Shown here: positions 63,601 to 64,000 of the stretch, piece by piece | Numbering within the stretch: the stretch's first letter is position 1 | Layout of the letters: each line of letters begins with the position of its first letter | Source of the DNA: Rosettibacter sp037481715 | GTDB lineage: Bacteria; Bacteroidota; Ignavibacteria; Ignavibacteriales; Melioribacteraceae | Direction: 5' to 3' | Length of the DNA: 64,000 nt | NCBI GenBank assembly: GCA_037481715.1 | Contig: JBBFLD010000009.1 | Coordinates: 59,733-123,732 of the forward strand | Made by a program: the position numbers and the translations under genes | Notes under the pieces: model-generated | Databases searched by the model: none | What the model was told of the DNA's origin: nothing | What the model saw: the letters and a program-made list of their open reading frames with translations, nothing else

Positions 63601-64000
63601 ATGAGAAGATTTTTAATAGCATTACTCATAATATTAATTACAGCTAAATGTTCAACAAAGAAAGATGATATATACATATCAAACTATGAAGATAAATATG
63701 AACTCCAGGTTATTGATACTCTTACATATTATTACAAAGATTCGCTTTTTATAGGCCGCATCCATGATATTCAACTTATAGGCGATAAAATTTTAATATC
63801 AGATTTTTTTCTAAAAAAAATCTGGGTATTCTCGAATAAATTAGATTTATTAAAAGTTATAGGCCGCGAAGGTAAAGGTCCTGGTGAATATAGTTATGCA
63901 CCGAATATTATTTATGATAGTAACTATATTTGGCTTTCTTCAGGAAGAATTATTGATAAATATAATAGGAATTTAGAATTTATAAAAAGAATGCAGCTTC
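63601..64000 (+). CDS. 6-bladed beta-propeller lipoprotein (partial, runs past window)
   Basis: The first 133 codons are visible. The lipoprotein signal ends in LITAKC (lipid Cys ~17). Propeller repeats follow (IHDIQLIGDKILISDFFLKKIWVFS) with VIGREGKGPGEYSYAPNI, the G-x-GPGE(Y/F) signature of the Bacteroidota 6-bladed propeller family. Such proteins are usually cell-envelope anchored and lie beside small exported peptide genes, as here. The C-terminus is outside the window. Confidence 0.82.
   Translation, partial: MRRFLIALLIILITAKCSTKKDDIYISNYEDKYELQVIDTLTYYYKDSLFIGRIHDIQLIGDKILISDFFLKKIWVFSNKLDLLKVIGREGKGPGEYSYAPNIIYDSNYIWLSSGRIIDKYNRNLEFIKRMQL

Overview
The window is AT-rich chromosomal DNA from a free-living bacterium of the Bacteroidota/Chlorobi superphylum, most probably an Ignavibacteria (Melioribacter-like) organism. 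The evidence is type IX secretion (T9SS) sorting tails carrying the NYPNPFNP signature, a PorV/PorQ-family protein, a TonB-dependent receptor with a carboxypeptidase-like N-domain, a Bacteroidota-type promoter (TTG-N20-TAnnTTTG), frequent TTG starts and pilin-like proteins beginning MGQQQ. The species is inferred, not demonstrated. I saw no rRNA, tRNA, CRISPR array, transposase or prophage.

Layout. (1) 1-7.75 kb, minus strand: a type IV pilus-like locus (two tandem pilin-like genes, pilC, pilB, pilT, a PilM-PilN-type fusion, a PilO-like gene cut by the window edge). (2) 7.99-11.6 kb, minus: a giant beta-propeller histidine kinase and a receiver-only response regulator. (3) 11.8-18.0 kb, plus: argC-argJ-argB-argR-argG-argH behind a promoter overlapped by ArgR-type boxes, closed by a bidirectional terminator. 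(4) 18.1-19.7 kb, minus: a TrpB2-type tryptophan synthase beta gene with a complete ribosome-mediated attenuator and a leader peptide with four consecutive Trp codons. (5) 19.8-21.85 kb: a type II restriction-modification pair of the MvaI/BcnI family. (6) 22.1-34.8 kb, plus: a plant-polysaccharide locus (TonB receptor, beta-helix T9SS protein, CE15-like glucuronoyl esterase, GH9 enzyme) interleaved with two SurA-like foldase paralogues, one frameshifted. (7) 34.8-43.7 kb: membrane spermidine-synthase-like protein, CotH-like T9SS protein, GH16 lipoprotein, metallo-hydrolase, TPM protein, gpmA, PorV/PorQ-like protein. (8) 43.8-48.3 kb, minus: mannoside catabolism (SSS symporter, GPH symporter, GH130 phosphorylase). 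(9) 48.65-54.6 kb, plus: GH13 enzyme, degenerate galactokinase-like protein, TPR protein, aroE. (10) 54.6-57.8 kb, minus: TetR, membrane fusion protein and ABC ATPase, interrupted by a four-helix-bundle (S23-type) gene flanked by inverted octamer repeats. (11) 57.9-62.2 kb: methyltransferase, GroES-like protein, S9 peptidase, DUF1232 protein, barrel-like protein. (12) 62.2-64 kb: a decaying region with a DUF1232 remnant, a promoter with a C8 tract, a frameshifted MauE/DoxX-like gene, a frameshifted six-cysteine secreted peptide and the start of a 6-bladed beta-propeller lipoprotein.

How it fits together: the cell appears to degrade glucuronoxylan/cellulose/mannan-type polymers using T9SS-exported or lipid-anchored enzymes, import products through TonB and sodium/sugar symporters, and phosphorolyse mannosides inside. 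The most interesting signals are the trp attenuator with an apparently leaderless leader peptide, the S23 element inside a protein operon, the Cys-rich peptide/MauE/propeller locus, the foldases embedded in the polysaccharide locus, and a 20-bp palindrome in that locus's promoter.
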